The notes: generated by a model from the sequence alone, not told the origin. DNA of 64,000 bases from Salticus scenicus (GCA_963930645.1 OZ005649.1:379025887-379089886), one strand, 5' to 3'; counted from the stretch's first letter, positions 23,330 to 35,024 are shown. Translations and numbers: made by a program.

Positions 23330-23455
23330 AAGCTGACGTGCAAATTCTTTGGCGGGATTGCGGCTCAACTCAGAGTCAGCAGTCAGAATTCTGTCAGATT
23401 TATTAGATGTGGTGCTTATGCTATCATAACAGCTATTGGATTGCAAAGTAAAGAG
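23330..23455 (+). other. Possible non-coding leader exon
   Basis: A GC-richer island in AT-rich DNA ends in a strong splice donor, AAAGAG|GTAAGA (GT at 23456). Stops occur in all three plus frames, so if it is an exon it is untranslated leader; a short ATG frame at 23408 closes before the donor. The minus strand has a 64-codon open frame over the same island (23252-23446), an alternative reading. No core promoter was identified with confidence. Confidence 0.3.
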
Positions 23456-24550
23456 GTAAGATATTTTTGCTATCGTTTTATATTATTTTTCAATAAAATA
23501 ATTCCTTTTCTTGTTTTACAGTTTTTGTAATTTTATTTATTTGTTGAATAACTGAAAGAATTATTTAAATGTTTCTGACAAGTTGTAACTAACTTGTATT
23601 CGTAATCCAATATCATTTTTTAATATTTTCTAATATACTTAAAAATAGTTTTTCCTTTCAATTAGTTGGTGTATCTCTGCTCTAATATTCATGAATAGTC
23701 AAAAAAGTTTAATATTTTGTGAAAAATCATAACTATTTCCCCAAACATTTTCTTTCTTTTTCTTCTTCTTTCTTTTTATTTATTTATTTATTAACTGAAG
23801 TTACAAAATAAAAGAGGGAAAAATTAGTTTTTTTATTAAAGGTTTACTTACTTATTTAGTTTTTTAATTAAAGGTTTATTTACATTCAAATGTAATTTGA
23901 TATGAATCAAATAAACATAATGTAATGAGAATATAAAAATGAAAATTTTATCAATAAAAAACTTAACAGCTTCACTATTTTTCACATTCTCAAAATATGA
24001 AAAATCAGTAGTTTTAGACATTTTATGTGAAACTAAAATATGTTTAGTAGTATTTTAATGTATTTTTTCTTACTTTGTTTTTTGCAAAATATTTTCTAAG
24101 GTTCAAAATTATATCATTTTACAGTTTTAAAGGTGGTTTGCTTTTATTATATAAATGTATGAATTAAATTTTGATAAGCATTGGTATCATATTATATTTT
24201 TAATATACTTTTAAATAACAATTTAGCTACAATTTTATATGTATATATATATATATGCTATAATCCCAGTAGTAGAAAGTATGCAGCACGGCAGCGCTGC
24301 AGATTATTTAAAGCTCTGACGATAAATAAATGACAGATTTAAAAATACAAATACGTCTCTTATTAAAAATACAATTATGTCTTAAAAAAGCAAAATTATA
24401 TGTCTCTATGTTATTGTACTTGTTGAGTATCAGTTTATTTTTCTTGTAAGTGTAAATTTTATATATTTTATAAATTGCTAATACTCATTGTGTTACCAAC
24501 TTCGTACGGCACTCCTGGATCGCTGATAAATTTTGTTTTGGTGCAGATTG

Positions 24551-24589
<39 letters not shown>

Positions 24590-24894
24590 CTACTCGTCTT
24601 GAAATAAATATTTTTAAAAAATAAAGGAAAATAGAAATTATAATAGAAAATTATATTAAAGAAATTTTAATAGTAATAAAATATAAAATATAGTAAAAAT
24701 ACAAAACATTCACAAAATGAACTTAATTTTTTTCTCTTTATAAATAAATAACATGATATTATGTAAATAGTATAACTGGAAATTTTTTAATTCCATTACT
24801 CGACTATCGGAGGTTAATGTAAGTATTTTATTTGTTTAAAAAAATTGATACCGAGTTTACACCTGATTTAGATATTTTAAGGTCTCCCGAGTTC
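23456..24894. other. AT-rich intron-like stretch
   Basis: No gene-like frames. Poly-A run at 24556-24585; short (TA)n near 24240-24257. Confidence 0.55.
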
Positions 24895-25589
24895 AAACAA
24901 GTGGTTTTTGACAATTGGTTAGCATATATATTTGTAAGTGTGTATGGGGAATCTTCCAACTATCATATCTCCAAAAAGAATAAAGGTATAACGATGATAC
25001 TTCAGAATTAAGACAGGTTTAGTGTATAGATAAATTTTCCAACTTTCTGTTAAATTTGAAAAAGCAAAAGTTTAAGCAATGATTTGTATTTATTTATTTA
25101 TTTATTCATTTTTTTAACTCGCGTTATTAACTACCATTTGTCCGTTACTGGTGAGCATGAGTTTATCATATTTTGGTGAAAATCAGCAGTGAAACTGTAA
25201 ATCGGTATCTCAAAATCAGGTAAACGATTTTCTTCAAAATTGCTGCATATATTTTTATATTTAGATGTCCTTTCGCATGTAGTACTTGTTTGGTACAGGA
25301 AAAATGGTAGATGTTCTAACTGGGTAGGCTGGTTTAGATCTTAGAAATTGTGTCTTCCAAAAACGGTTCTAATGATTTTTTTTTTTTAAACTCTCTACGT
25401 AAACTATTTTTTACATGTCTTCACGACGTATATATTTTATTTTTATTCTTAAAAAAAATTGTCAGATGTCTATTTTTGTTAAATCGATTTTATGTCTTCT
25501 GACGACAATATTTAAATACACACACACACATATTTATATATATGTATGTAGTTGTCATTAATGGAAGTCGTGCGATTATTAACTAGATT
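24895..25589 (+). repeat. Decayed tandem-module element related to 22.0 kb
   Basis: Shares phrases with 22122-22700: CTATCATATCTCCAAAAAGA, GACAGGTTTAGTGTATAGAT, and ATCTCAAAATCAGGTAAACG followed by ATTTTCTTCAAAATTGCTGC. Less regular and interrupted by microsatellites. Confidence 0.6.
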
Positions 25590-25629
25590 TTTAAAATATG
25601 GAGATTCTCTTCTTCTTTTTTTTCTTTAA

Positions 25630-25665
<36 letters not shown>

Positions 25666-26129
25666 GATCAATTTTTCAATAAATAGAATAATATATATAA
25701 TAAAGATCATTTAAGCTTTTTATATTTATTTATCTTGATAAAAGTAAAGCTGAATAAAATTAAGAATATTTTGAATTAGTTGAGAAAATTTTAGTAAATT
25801 AAATTTTGATTAATGCTATTATTTTTGTTTTTATTTTCAATTTTAGCTGCAATTGAGAGTGACACCTATTTTATTGTTACCACACTTTCCACCCTTATAA
25901 ATTTCGTGGAATGGCAATTTATATTTCACATATCTACATTTATAAAAGTGCTGATTAAAATATAACCATATACTGATTAACTGACTAACTGCACATTGCT
26001 AGAGCGACTGTATGGGCAAGTAATGGAAATTTTGATTTTTGATTTCAAGGAAGAGAAGGGGTCGATTATAGAGGAAGGATATTTCGCAAAGTCCGAATTT
26101 TCGAGAAAAACTTAACCAAAACTGGCACA
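25590..26129. other. AT-rich stretch with (TA)n
   Basis: (TA)n at 25635-25662. No gene recognised. Confidence 0.55.
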
Positions 26130-26169
26130 TAAAATATGAAAACGATGTGTGTTTGTTAAGTATATTTCA

Positions 26170-26990
26170 ATCCCCCCCCCCCCAACTTTTCTTTTGTCTG
26201 CTACCGCATCTTCTCGGAGGTCCTTCGCGTCATGAGAGGTATCAATATGTTCCGAATATTCCAAGAAAGACATTTCAGGAGTTTAGAAAATGCTACCATT
26301 TTAATTAACGAAGTTATTAACTGAAAACGACCGGTTTTTAAAGGACTCTTTTTGACACACTGAAAAAATTTTCTCTTATGGCGCTTTCTTTCATGAAGTC
26401 ATTTTATACAGGAAAATTAAAATATGATCCATAGGGTTGTTAGTAGGGAGGTTGGATTTAACGTCACACCAATACAGCGCTATGAGTAATTGGCGACGGT
26501 CTGGGACGCACCTCCAGGTATTGTCCGGAGACATGCCGTCAGAATTTTGAACCTCCATGGAGGGGGATGATTACCCCGATTCGATGACTTCCAGAGGTAT
26601 AATTTTAAAATGAATATAGAGGACATTGCGGCCACGACGGAATTTACGTGCATTATCCACCATTAGTATACACAATGCTCTTTGGTCTGGTCGAGTATCG
26701 AACTCACAATCTTCCAATTACGAGCTTGGTACCGACTGGGGTACCTCGGCCAGGATCCTTGGTTTTAAAAAAGAAATATAAAATAAATGTCAATGCTGCT
26801 ATTAGCACTTTTTTTCACTACTTTAGAACATTTTTTTACTGGCAATCTTTTATGTTGTATATATATATATATATATATAATAAGTTCTTTTTTTTTCTGT
26901 AAATAAAGCAATAATTTCATGTCTGTATGATTGATTGCATTTCTTTATGTATTGAAGCTGTATTTATCTTTTTTATGAGGACAAAAAAGT
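26170..26990 (+). repeat. Unclassified repeat, copy 1, interrupted by a SINE
   Basis: 26200-26435 and 26766-26990 align with 31370-31595 and 31596-31800. Shared blocks include CATGAGAGGTA, TTAATTAACGAAGTTATTAA, CAGGAAAATTAAAATAT and AAATAAAATAAATGTC-like sequence. The only large difference is the SINE at 26441-26760. No coding potential was recognised. Confidence 0.75.
26441..26760 (-). mobile_element. tRNA-derived SINE, copy 2
   Basis: The complement aligns with 6648-6962 along its length: tRNA-like head (CCCCAGTCGGTACC; GAGTTCGATACTC), then GTCGTGGCCGCAATGTCCTC, ACCTCTGGAAGTCATCGAAT, ATGTCTCCGGAC and CCAGACCGTCGCCAATTACT. Divergence from copy 1 is moderate. The 31.4-kb repeat provides a comparison allele without it. 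Confidence 0.85.
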
Positions 26991-27539
26991 ATTTTTTAAA
27001 ACTTTGTCATTGTATTTTGTCATAAAAAAAAAGAGAGTCAAATTTAAACTTGAAATTTTTCAAATTAAATTAATAATAATAAAATAATAATAAACTATTT
27101 TGCTTTTCAGATATTTTAGAATGAGTAAAATTATTACCTAGCTATACAGTAGAGACATATATAGAGTTCTATATACTGCCCTAAATTAACTAAAACATTA
27201 ATTAGTAAAAAGTATAGGCATTAGAAAAAATAGGTACTGACTTTTTTTTTTTTTCCTTACAAACAGTTTAACCAAAAATTCATCGTCAAATAGTGTAAAA
27301 AATTTAAGTATTGCCAAAAGGTTTATAGACCAAAACTGTAACGCAAAGTAGTCCAGATATTGTAAATTTCTTTCTGTTCCAAGAACAAAAAAAAAAAAAA
27401 AAAAAGGCATAATTTTTATAAAATAAATAATGTGGAAATAAATATTATGTATTTCAATTTCGCATTGCAATGGGGACTTTTATAATATTTTTCTGCTTTT
27501 TCCTGAGTTATGCACTTTTAATATTTCTGTTCAGTGAAA

Positions 27540-27840
27540 GGAATAGTATCGAATAGGCGGGCAGAGCCCTGCATGTATTAATAAATGAAGTGAGTCAGGG
27601 GGTTGGTGAGCGGAGTGAACAAAAGGCACAGCCCCCTAGTGTGATATAAAAAATAAATAGTGGTTAGATTCTTTCAAATTTCATTTAAATAACGTGATCA
27701 GCAAAGCGGGCGTAACCTGCTACTATTAACTAAAAAGTACTTTTGAGGCTTCATGTTTTTATTTAAAATAAAGCACATTAGCGTGCTCGAGTGTCTAAAA
27801 GGACGAGCGTAACACGTAGAATGCACAGCCCCTAGTCGTT
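27540..27840 (+). mobile_element. Cluster of Helitron-like 3' ends
   Basis: Three end-like motifs lie in 300 bp. They are GGCACAGCCCCCTAG at 27625-27639, GCAAAGCGGGCGTAACCTGC then TAC at about 27701-27723, and GCACAGCCCCTAG at 27823-27835. Helitrons end with a short hairpin followed by CTRR; the middle one has a decayed CTAC. No Rep/helicase sequence is present. Confidence 0.45.
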
Positions 27841-28289
27841 TCAAAATATGATAATTAGTATTTTTATCAAATTTTGAGTTTTTAAGGGTGCTGAGTTCAC
27901 CCAAAATGTCAATAATTTAAAAAATAAAACTTGCTCTACATACTATTCAATTTTTATACTTGTTTATATATTGCAAGCTACATTTAATTTTAATATTTTT
28001 TATCTTTTAATGCTGACTGACCACTATATTTAAATGAATATTTTTTTATAAAAATAAAACTTTTTTATTTTTCAGAATATTTTCAGATTTTACCAGAGCT
28101 TTCAGGATTATTTTCTTTCTTCCTATTTTCTTAACATTAAATATCATTCATAATGAGATAATTAAAAAAGTTAAATTATTATTCATTCATTAAAAATCTA
28201 AATTTTAAAAATTAAATTTTTAGTTTTTTAAATTCTTTTTATGGTTAAGTTTTAACAACGTTAAATATATATATATATATATATATATA

Positions 28290-28870
28290 TAACACTGCTC
28301 TGCATGAAAGTTGCCTCCAACATCATTTTTTGCAAATTCTTATCTAAAATGACCTCCTGAATCTGAATATGACGCTAATTTTGCCCTAAAACCTGTCGTT
28401 TTTTAGGGACGGATCCCTATTTTTATCCTTTTTTGGTAATTTTATAGCTATAAATTTAGTTTTTAGGGATCAGGGATTATTTTAACTGTTAAATATCTTC
28501 TGAGGGGCTACAGAGTAGAAAGATTTTAAAACGTGAACATTTGTGGCAAAGGGAAAATTTAGCAGGACATTTGCCGCTGAAATTATGTATTACATTTCTT
28601 ATATATACATATTATATATATTATAAATTTTATTCTTCAGTTATTAAACATTATATATATATACATATATATACATATATATTTAAGTGTTAAATTAATT
28701 ATTTTTCATTTTCCAAATAAAATTTATGGTATATAAAATTACGGAACAGTGATAAAAGTTGGTGGAGATCCCAAGGAAATGGTGGGAGACTAGGCAAAAT
28801 GGTAGTCATATTTGGATGCAAGAGGTCATTTTATATAAGAATCGGCAAAAATGGTATTAGGGCTTTATTA
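28290..28870. mobile_element. Foldback element
   Basis: AAATTCTTATCTAAAATGAC, then CTCCTGAATCTGAATATGAC (28335-28375), is matched in inverted orientation at about 28800-28860 (GTCATATTTGG ... GGTCATTTTATATAAGAATC). The arms are about 65-80 bp with an AT-rich loop including AGGGATC repeats. No coding sequence. Confidence 0.65.
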
Positions 28871-29660
28871 TATTTTGCTTTATTTATTTATTTATTTATG
28901 TATTTTTATCGTAGTGTAACTGTACTTTAAATATTTTAAAATTCTTTTTATCTGCCCTTTACAACAAAAATTGGACTTTAATAATTATTTCATGTTGCTT
29001 TATTGAACTTTTTGTAGTCAATAAATTTTCACAAAATACTTTTAATTATTGTCCCTCAGCATTACATAACAGTGTGACACTGTTAAATTTTTCAGATTCT
29101 TTTATTTTTTAATTTGATTTTTATTTATATTTTACATTCGAGTCCTACAGTTTTCTTTATATTGAAAAACAACTTTTTTTTCTTTTTTCTATTCTTTTTT
29201 TTCTTTTTTTTCTTTTTTTATTCTGCTTTAAAAAGATAATTATACATTTTATTTATTTATTAATTTATTTTCTTATGGGGAATTTTTCAGCATTTTTTTT
29301 TTTTTTAGTAGAGAGAAATTTGAGCATCTCCAATATTTCTGAAAATTCTTAGTTCATATTCTAATAATGTATGCAATATTAGTTTTATACTTGTAATGCT
29401 TATTATAAGTTAGACAAAAATACAATTTTAAACAAGAATTTTGAAAAAAAAAAAAAAAAAAAAACCACTTGGGCTTTTTCTAGGGCTTTTAAGTGGGTTT
29501 TATTGAAAAAATCCACTTGAGTTTTTTTGGGTCGGGCAAAATCTAACCAACCCTGATGTAAGGTGTGAATAAGACCGGAACAACGAAATTCAACCCTTAA
29601 AAAGTTGAAGGTGTATGTCGAAGCTTTTAGAGTTTTTCCCCGTATCGCTGCAGTGGTTTC
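28871..29660. other. AT-rich stretch
   Basis: Poly-A/T runs (29444-29463) and no supported feature. Confidence 0.5.
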
Positions 29661-29662
29661 CA

Positions 29663-29727
29663 ATAGAAGTTTGAAATTTAAGCAAAATGTTTATGAGAAG
29701 ACATTTTGCTAATTTTCAAACTTCTAT
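29663..29727. repeat. Short hairpin
   Basis: ATAGAAGTTTGAAATTTAAG...AAATGT (29663-29690) pairs with ACATTTTGCTAATTTTCAAA...CTTCTAT (29701-29727) around a 10-base loop. Possibly a decayed MITE centre. Confidence 0.7.
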
Positions 29728-30407
29728 ACCGCTAGCTAAGGCAAAAGATGGAGGATCTTCCAAAATTTTACAAATAAGATTATGATAGAATGTGTCCTGT
29801 AGTTATAAGTGTCCGGCAGTTCTACACGTTCTTCACACGTAGAAAATTACAATAGTTTCCTGTAAGAGGTTGGAAATTTGCAAAATTTCTTCTCTTAGGC
29901 CCTGATTAAGGTTAAAAGATTATATCTTTCCGAAAATTAAACTTTATGGGGGTGAAGGAAGTGTCTGTAGTTAAGGTAAAAGATGAGAATCTTTTGAAAT
30001 TTCATTATATGGATGGTGTTTTATATTTCTACACATTTTTTTCACAAGTAGAAAATCACAGTAGTTTTTAATAAAATATATTTTGTAGCCTTTAACAAAG
30101 TCTCCTTTTCAACAGGATTCAGAATAAACAATCTAACCTGCTATTACCAGCAGGTCAGAATAATTGGTTTTACTTTCAATTATCAAATATTTATACATAA
30201 TTTACATATTATTTATTTTCAAACAGTGCATAGGATAAAATGATGGGTGTATATATATATATACATATACATAATATATATATATATATATATATACAAA
30301 TACATACATACAGAGAGAGAGAGAGGTCATTTTGCTTGTTTTAAATTATACTTCAGAAACTTCGCCTTAACATGTAAAGCTATAAATAGATAAAGAAACA
30401 CTTGGAT

Positions 30408-30720
30408 TAGAAGCAAATCAAAGTTACCGATGTTATTTCTAAAGTCAAGAAGTTAAAATGGAGCTGGGCTCAGCAACTTTCGAAAAGAAATGATGATAGA
30501 TGGAGCACCAAAGTCCTATTGTGTAAAGCAAAAATATTAAAAAAAAAAAAAAGACCGTTAAAGAGTACACTAAGTCGTTGGTCAGATGGAATTGTGAAGT
30601 TTGGAGAAAGAGAATGGGGGAGAATTGCATAAAACAGGACAGTTGAGAATCTCATAGGAGAGGCCTTCATCCTGCAGTGGACTGATAAAACTAATATATA
30701 TATATATATATATTCTCAAT
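30408..30720 (+). pseudogene. RTE-clade LINE 3' fragment
   Basis: The translation contains KVTDVISKVKKLKWSWAQQL, then KRNDDRWSTKV. After an A-run (30538-30552) it continues STLSRWSDGIVKFGEREWG, RIA, stop, NRTVEN and IGEAFILQWTDKTN. This is the conserved C-terminal tail of RTE-type non-LTR retrotransposon reverse transcriptases ('KLKW-WAGH', 'GRP-TRW-DDI', 'GEAFIQQWTD'). It is followed at once by a (TA)n run (30694-30713), as is common for RTE 3' ends. The endonuclease and RT catalytic domains are not present: a 5'-truncated, dead copy. At least one frameshift and one stop break the frame. Confidence 0.85.
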
Positions 30721-30936
30721 GAGAGAATGGAAGGGTTTTGAAGAGCTTCTGCACTTAAACTTAACTTGGATAACACATTCTGCTCACAAGTCATGTGAGA
30801 TCAGAGATAATTAAATATATTTAATTATTTAAATTATAAGATGTATATTATCTTAAGTATTATATATATATGACAATTACTATTATTATGTTTGTTTATT
30901 ATTATGTGTCGTAATAATTATTAAATTTAAACACAG

Positions 30937-31000
30937 GATAATCTGACAGGAAGAAATAGAGAATGGATTATTTACAAAATATTGATACTCAGAATTTGAG
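30937..31000 (+). CDS. Candidate 5' coding exon of an unknown gene
   Basis: The exon is bounded by an acceptor (TTTAAACACAG, ending 30936) and a near-consensus donor (GAATTTGAG|GTAAGTG, GT at 31001). The first ATG inside, at 30963, opens MDYLQNIDTQNL and leaves two bases for the next codon. Bases before it would be 5' UTR, which explains the upstream stop codons. I do not recognise the protein; 12 codons are too few for a family call. The gene would continue downstream on the plus strand. Neither terminal exon candidate (35981, 42648) is in the right phase to join directly, so another exon must intervene, or this is a cryptic site pair. Confidence 0.4.
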
Positions 31001-31332
31001 GTAAGTGTGTCAGTGCTAAAATGCAATTAATAGCCATCGATATTTTTTCATCTCCTAAAATTTGTGAACACGTTAATATAACAAAGTTTAATTTTAAAAT
31101 TTACAAATATTTTTAACTATTTATTTTCTGATCAACAGGTAAGGTTCATATATTTTAACAGACGTAATTTTTCGTGTGAATGAAGACACAATAAATATTA
31201 TAATAAGTAATTAAAAATATGTAGCTTTGTATACAGGTGAAATTTTAATGATCTTATCATTTTTAACTGAAATAATGAAATAATTCTTGAGTCATTGCCG
31301 TCAGCGTCACATTTTATTTTATATTATTTCAT

Positions 31333-31367
<35 letters not shown>
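31001..31367. other. Intron-like stretch
   Basis: AT-rich. An acceptor-donor fusion TTTTCTGATCAACAG|GTAAGG lies at 31126-31144, and a (TA)n run at 31339-31367. Confidence 0.5.
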
Positions 31368-31368
<1 letters not shown>

Positions 31369-31800
31369 CCGATTGCATCTTCTCTCGAAGGGCAGGATTC
31401 TTCGTGGCATGAGAGGTAGCAATGTGCGCGGAATACTCCAAGGCAGACATTATAGTTAATAAGAAATTTCTATCATCTTAATTAACGAAGTTATTAATTA
31501 TAAACGTCGGGTTTAAAAAAGTTTCTGAAATCGTTGTTTTTTCAATCTTATGACGTCATTTTCCACAGGAAAATTAAAATATAATGAATGGTGTAAAAAA
31601 TAAAATAAATGTCTACTTTTTTGTTCGTTTTTTTGTTTGTTTCTCTCGTTTAGAAAATTAATTTTCTTATTAGCAATTACTTATGTTGTTTATAATGTTA
31701 GTGTTACTTTTTTCTGAATAAGGTAATGTTGTCGTGTCTGTATAATTGATTACGTTTCCTTTTGTTTTTAAAGTGTATTTGTCTTCAGATGTCATCTGTT
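31368..31800 (+). repeat. Unclassified repeat, copy 2 (no SINE)
   Basis: Aligns with 26200-26435 plus 26766-26990 (see copy 1). It begins after a (TA)n run with CCGATTGCATCTTCTC and contains CATGAGAGGTAGCAATGTG and TTAATTAACGAAGTTATTAA. Confidence 0.75.
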
Positions 31801-32835
31801 TATATGAAATAAAACTGAATTACTTTGGCCATTTAGTGTTATATTTTTATACGATGATAATCATCTGTATTCATCATGAAAAATAACTTTTATAAATCAT
31901 ATATACTGCGTGAAGTTACGCAAAAAAAATATAGCAGAAGTTTTGTGATGGCTGCAGAATATTTTTTTTATTATTATTATTGTACAATTTATTTTTTGAA
32001 AAATAGAAAATATACGAAATTTTGTCCTGTACTACTACTGTCTTACTAAAAACTGTATATGATAAAACGAGGCGACAGCTCAACTTGTTAAGTAATATGA
32101 ACCAAAAGTTCACAGGCACCATTTTATGGTAAAGTACTTCTAATTATGACTGTTTGTGAAATTCTACTAATTGATGAAATTGTACTAATTGATGAAAAAT
32201 GATATTGAATTGATATAGAATTGGTGGAAAATGTCCCCCCCCCCACACACACACACATAAATAGACGGACAAACAGAAAAATTCTGAAAATAGCCAAATC
32301 TTATTAGGACACCTGAAATCCTGGTTATCCAAAAACGTAAATCGAAAATATTTACGAATGCAATATTTTCTTAGGAAAAATAAAAATTAAAAGTATACAT
32401 ATTTTTAGTTTGAGTTTGAATTTTTTTCAGCCGTATCAGATGAATCATATGAAGTTAAAATCTTTTGAATCCTATGAATCATTTTCCGTTTGAGCCACCA
32501 GGGAGGGGATCCATGGGGTCCGGACCCATCCCGAAATAAATTTAAATAAAAGTTACTTTAATAAATATGCCCTTCTGATGTTCTAAATTGTTTTATATCA
32601 TCCATAACTTTGAAAAGAAAATATGTTCTTTTATCGTATCATTTGTAGAATTAGTTTTCCATGGGGGAGGGAGGGGGAAATAGCCACCTATATTAGAGAT
32701 ATATGTAAAATCTATTGGGGAAAACTTATGATTTCTTGTACATTTTTTTCGTACATGAGCAACTTTTTCGTTATTTTTCAACATTTTAATGTTTATCAAA
32801 TATCCCTAATGATATTGTTTGTGGTCTATATGTGG

Positions 32836-32871
<36 letters not shown>

Positions 32872-33184
32872 GCAAACTGTGTTAAAAATAAGCTGATTTT
32901 CGATTTAAATTGTCTTTTTTTTTCTGATACACAATTGCGCTTACTGTGCTGCTTTAGCAATTGAGAATGAAATTGACAGTTTACATGTATCTACTACGAG
33001 CACAATGACATTAAAAACATTTTAAAGACATTTACTTCGAGACAACAAAGCCTCAATTGATTCTGTATTTTTTATTAATATATAAGTAATTTCATAAATA
33101 TGCAAATAAATGAGCATTTATAGAAAAGTATTTAATATTACAGTACCTTTACTTAACATAGGTTCTACTTAATAGCAAACAATA
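31801..33184. other. AT-rich intron-like stretch
   Basis: No gene. C-run plus (CA)n at 32235-32258; poly-A at 32840-32870. A potential acceptor TTTTTTTCAG ends at 32430, but no open frame of useful length follows. Confidence 0.5.
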
Positions 33185-33595
33185 CCTAAAATCGCTGACA
33201 GCTGTGGCCCCCATGTTAAAATATGAGAAAATTTGTTTCTATAATTACTCATTACCTAATGAGTTTTTTAAAAATCCATTTTCAAATTCAGAAAACTCAT
33301 AATCATTAAATTAGAACTTATTTTCCAAAACATGATTTTTTTTTTTTAATTTTTAGTATTTCATTTTGTAGCTAAAAAAATGAGAAAAATACACTCAGTG
33401 AAACGCATATTTTAACTAAACTTTAAAATGTAAAAATTTTTAAAAACTAAATTTTCAAAAATGAGTACTTATTTAATGATTGTGAATTTTCTAAATGTGA
33501 AAACAGAATTTAAAAAAATGCATTAGATAAAGAGTCATTGTGAAAACAAATTTTCCCATAGGATAACATGGGCCAACAATTGCGGCAGATCTATT
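33185..33595. mobile_element. Foldback element, ~190-bp arms
   Basis: AATCGCTGACAGCTGTGGCC, then CCCATGTTAAAATATGAGAA, then AATTTGTTTCTATAATTAC (33190-33248) is matched in inverted order by 33525-33592 (GTCATTGTGAAAACAAATTT ... CATAGGATAACATGGGCC). Pairing continues inward with CATAATCATTAAATTAGAAC versus TATTTAATGATTGTGAATTT. The centre is near 33395. No coding potential. Confidence 0.75.
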
Positions 33596-33639
33596 GTAAA
33601 TCCATGTACTTCAATTAAGCATGTTTTCAAAAAATATTT

Positions 33640-33870
33640 CCTCTTCCCGATGCCCTACCAGCGGCCGAGCGTTTCTGCACTCAAAGCTGGTAGACGGGTC
33701 GTTGACTGAGCTGTTTGGAGTTTTCCGTAGTTTTCTCTGAAATTCGCGTAAATAGAAAGACCCCGCACGATGAAAATTCCATCCATAGGCATAGTCAGTT
33801 CTAGCGTAGTCAATCGACCTTAACCCAACAACCACAACTAACCCTCTTCCTGGTATAGATAAATTTTCTA
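33640..33870 (-). other. GC-rich block with unrecognised open frame
   Basis: A distinctly GC-richer block directly right of a foldback. The minus strand is open for 98 codons (33611-33907), containing RSIDYARTDYAYGWNFHRAG and ending with VGHREEE. Composition is protein-like, but no domain is recognised and there are no obvious splice sites or element ends. It may be an unclassified interspersed repeat or a decayed exon. Confidence 0.35.
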
Positions 33871-34458
33871 ATACTTCCAGAGTCATTTCTAGGCAAAAAA
33901 CACACAAAACTCGCTGAAGTTACTATTCAGGTGTTAAGGAATCGAATGATGTTTTAAATATGCGAAAAACATATAGAGAAATGTATCATTTTTACTTTCT
34001 TCTATCTTCAATAGAAGAAAGTATTGGATTCGTAAAAATTTTCGATTTCAGGTTTTTGATGGATTTACACGTTTTGAGAGCTGTAGAACACGATTTTAAC
34101 ATTTTTAGAAAATGTCTGTCTGTCTGTGTGTCTGTGTGTGTGTGTGTGACAAAATTTTGTGGCAACTGTATCTCTGGAACTACTGCACAGAATTTCATAC
34201 AAATTGGTATGTAGTTGCACCTTGACATAAATTAGTGCCTATCAACTTTTGGTAAAAATCGTCTTACAGGTTGCGTTGCCATCCCGCTTTTTCTAAATTT
34301 TTAACAGGGTGATATAGGGCAAAAATTTTCAAGATGGGTATCTTTCGAAAGGTCTCGTCAGTACCTTTAAAACGAATGGTTGAACTATAAATCTGTGATA
34401 ATTTAAAACAAAGTTATCGATTTTTTTTACTTTTTACGAAAAAAAACTTAGAAAAAAA

Positions 34459-34500
<42 letters not shown>

Positions 34501-34520
34501 CTCCATCTTAAATTTAACAA

Positions 34521-34751
34521 ACTCCCACGGTTTCCGTATTCTGACAAACTTAAACTAATTTTTGCATTTTTCCCCTAATTTTGTCAAAGTCCCACGGTTT
34601 CCGTGTTTTGACAAACTTTGACAAAATTTTGTGTAAAATGTGAAAATTATTCTAAGTTTGTCAAAACACGGAAACCGTGGGACTTTGACAAAATTGGGGG
34701 GAAAATGCAAAAATTTGTTTAAGTTTGTCAGAACACGGAAACCGTGGGAGT
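34521..34751. repeat. Long near-perfect hairpin (~95-bp arms)
   Basis: The left arm (34521-34616) contains ACTCCCACGGTTTCCGTATT and CCCACGGTTTCCGTGTTTTG. The right arm (34656-34751) contains their inverted counterparts CAAAACACGGAAACCGTGGG and CAGAACACGGAAACCGTGGG. The spacing is ~39 bp. Each arm is itself two tandem ~60-bp units. Confidence 0.85.
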
Positions 34752-34755
34752 TTGA

Positions 34756-34869
34756 TAGAATTAAGGGGAGAGAAAAAAAAAAAAAAAGTGGGACTTTGAC
34801 AAAATTTCGGGTAAAATGTGAAAATTTGATAAAGTCCCACTTTTTTTTTTCCCTCTCCCCTTAATTCTA
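34756..34869. repeat. Second adjoining hairpin
   Basis: TAGAATTAAGGGGAGAG, an A-run, then GTGGGACTTTGAC (34756-34800) pairs with the inverted AAAGTCCCAC, T-run, CCCTCTCCCCTTAATTCTA (34831-34869). It shares GTGGGACTTTGACAAAAT with the preceding hairpin. Confidence 0.85.
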
Positions 34870-35024
34870 TACTTTATTATTATTATTATTATTATTATTG
34901 TTACTGAGTGAATTTGTATAGGAAAAGATAGAAGAAAGTCTCGTGGTGGCCACAACATACTAGTTTCGTGTGGATTCAGTAAATGTGAATTCAGTATGAA
35001 CCGGAATTTAAAATTTTGATATTT

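Larger units (their letters stand above)
33994..34962 (+). repeat. Hairpin-headed modular element, copy 3
   Basis: Starts with ACTTTCTTCTAT-CTTCA-ATAGAAGAAAGT (33994-34022), a 12-bp-arm hairpin. Then come a leader (GTATTGGATTCG), a TCTG/TG microsatellite (34114-34147), one module homologous to 11.4-11.8 kb (complement) and 59.0 kb, a long poly-T (34463-34500), and the nested hairpins at 34521-34869. It ends AGATAGAAGAAAGTCTCGTG then GTGGCCACAACATAC (34927-34961), which repeats the hairpin arm in inverted form. Confidence 0.8.

Noticed and set aside
28081..28160. Terminal exon after the acceptor TTTTATTTTTCAG, reading NIFRFYQSFQDYFLSSYFLN
   Set aside because: The composition is mostly Phe/Tyr/Ser as expected from A/T-rich sequence, it has no donor and stops soon; not distinguishable from chance.
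32400..32500. Exon after TTTTTTTCAG at 32430
   Set aside because: Frames close within 4 to 20 codons and no usable donor follows.
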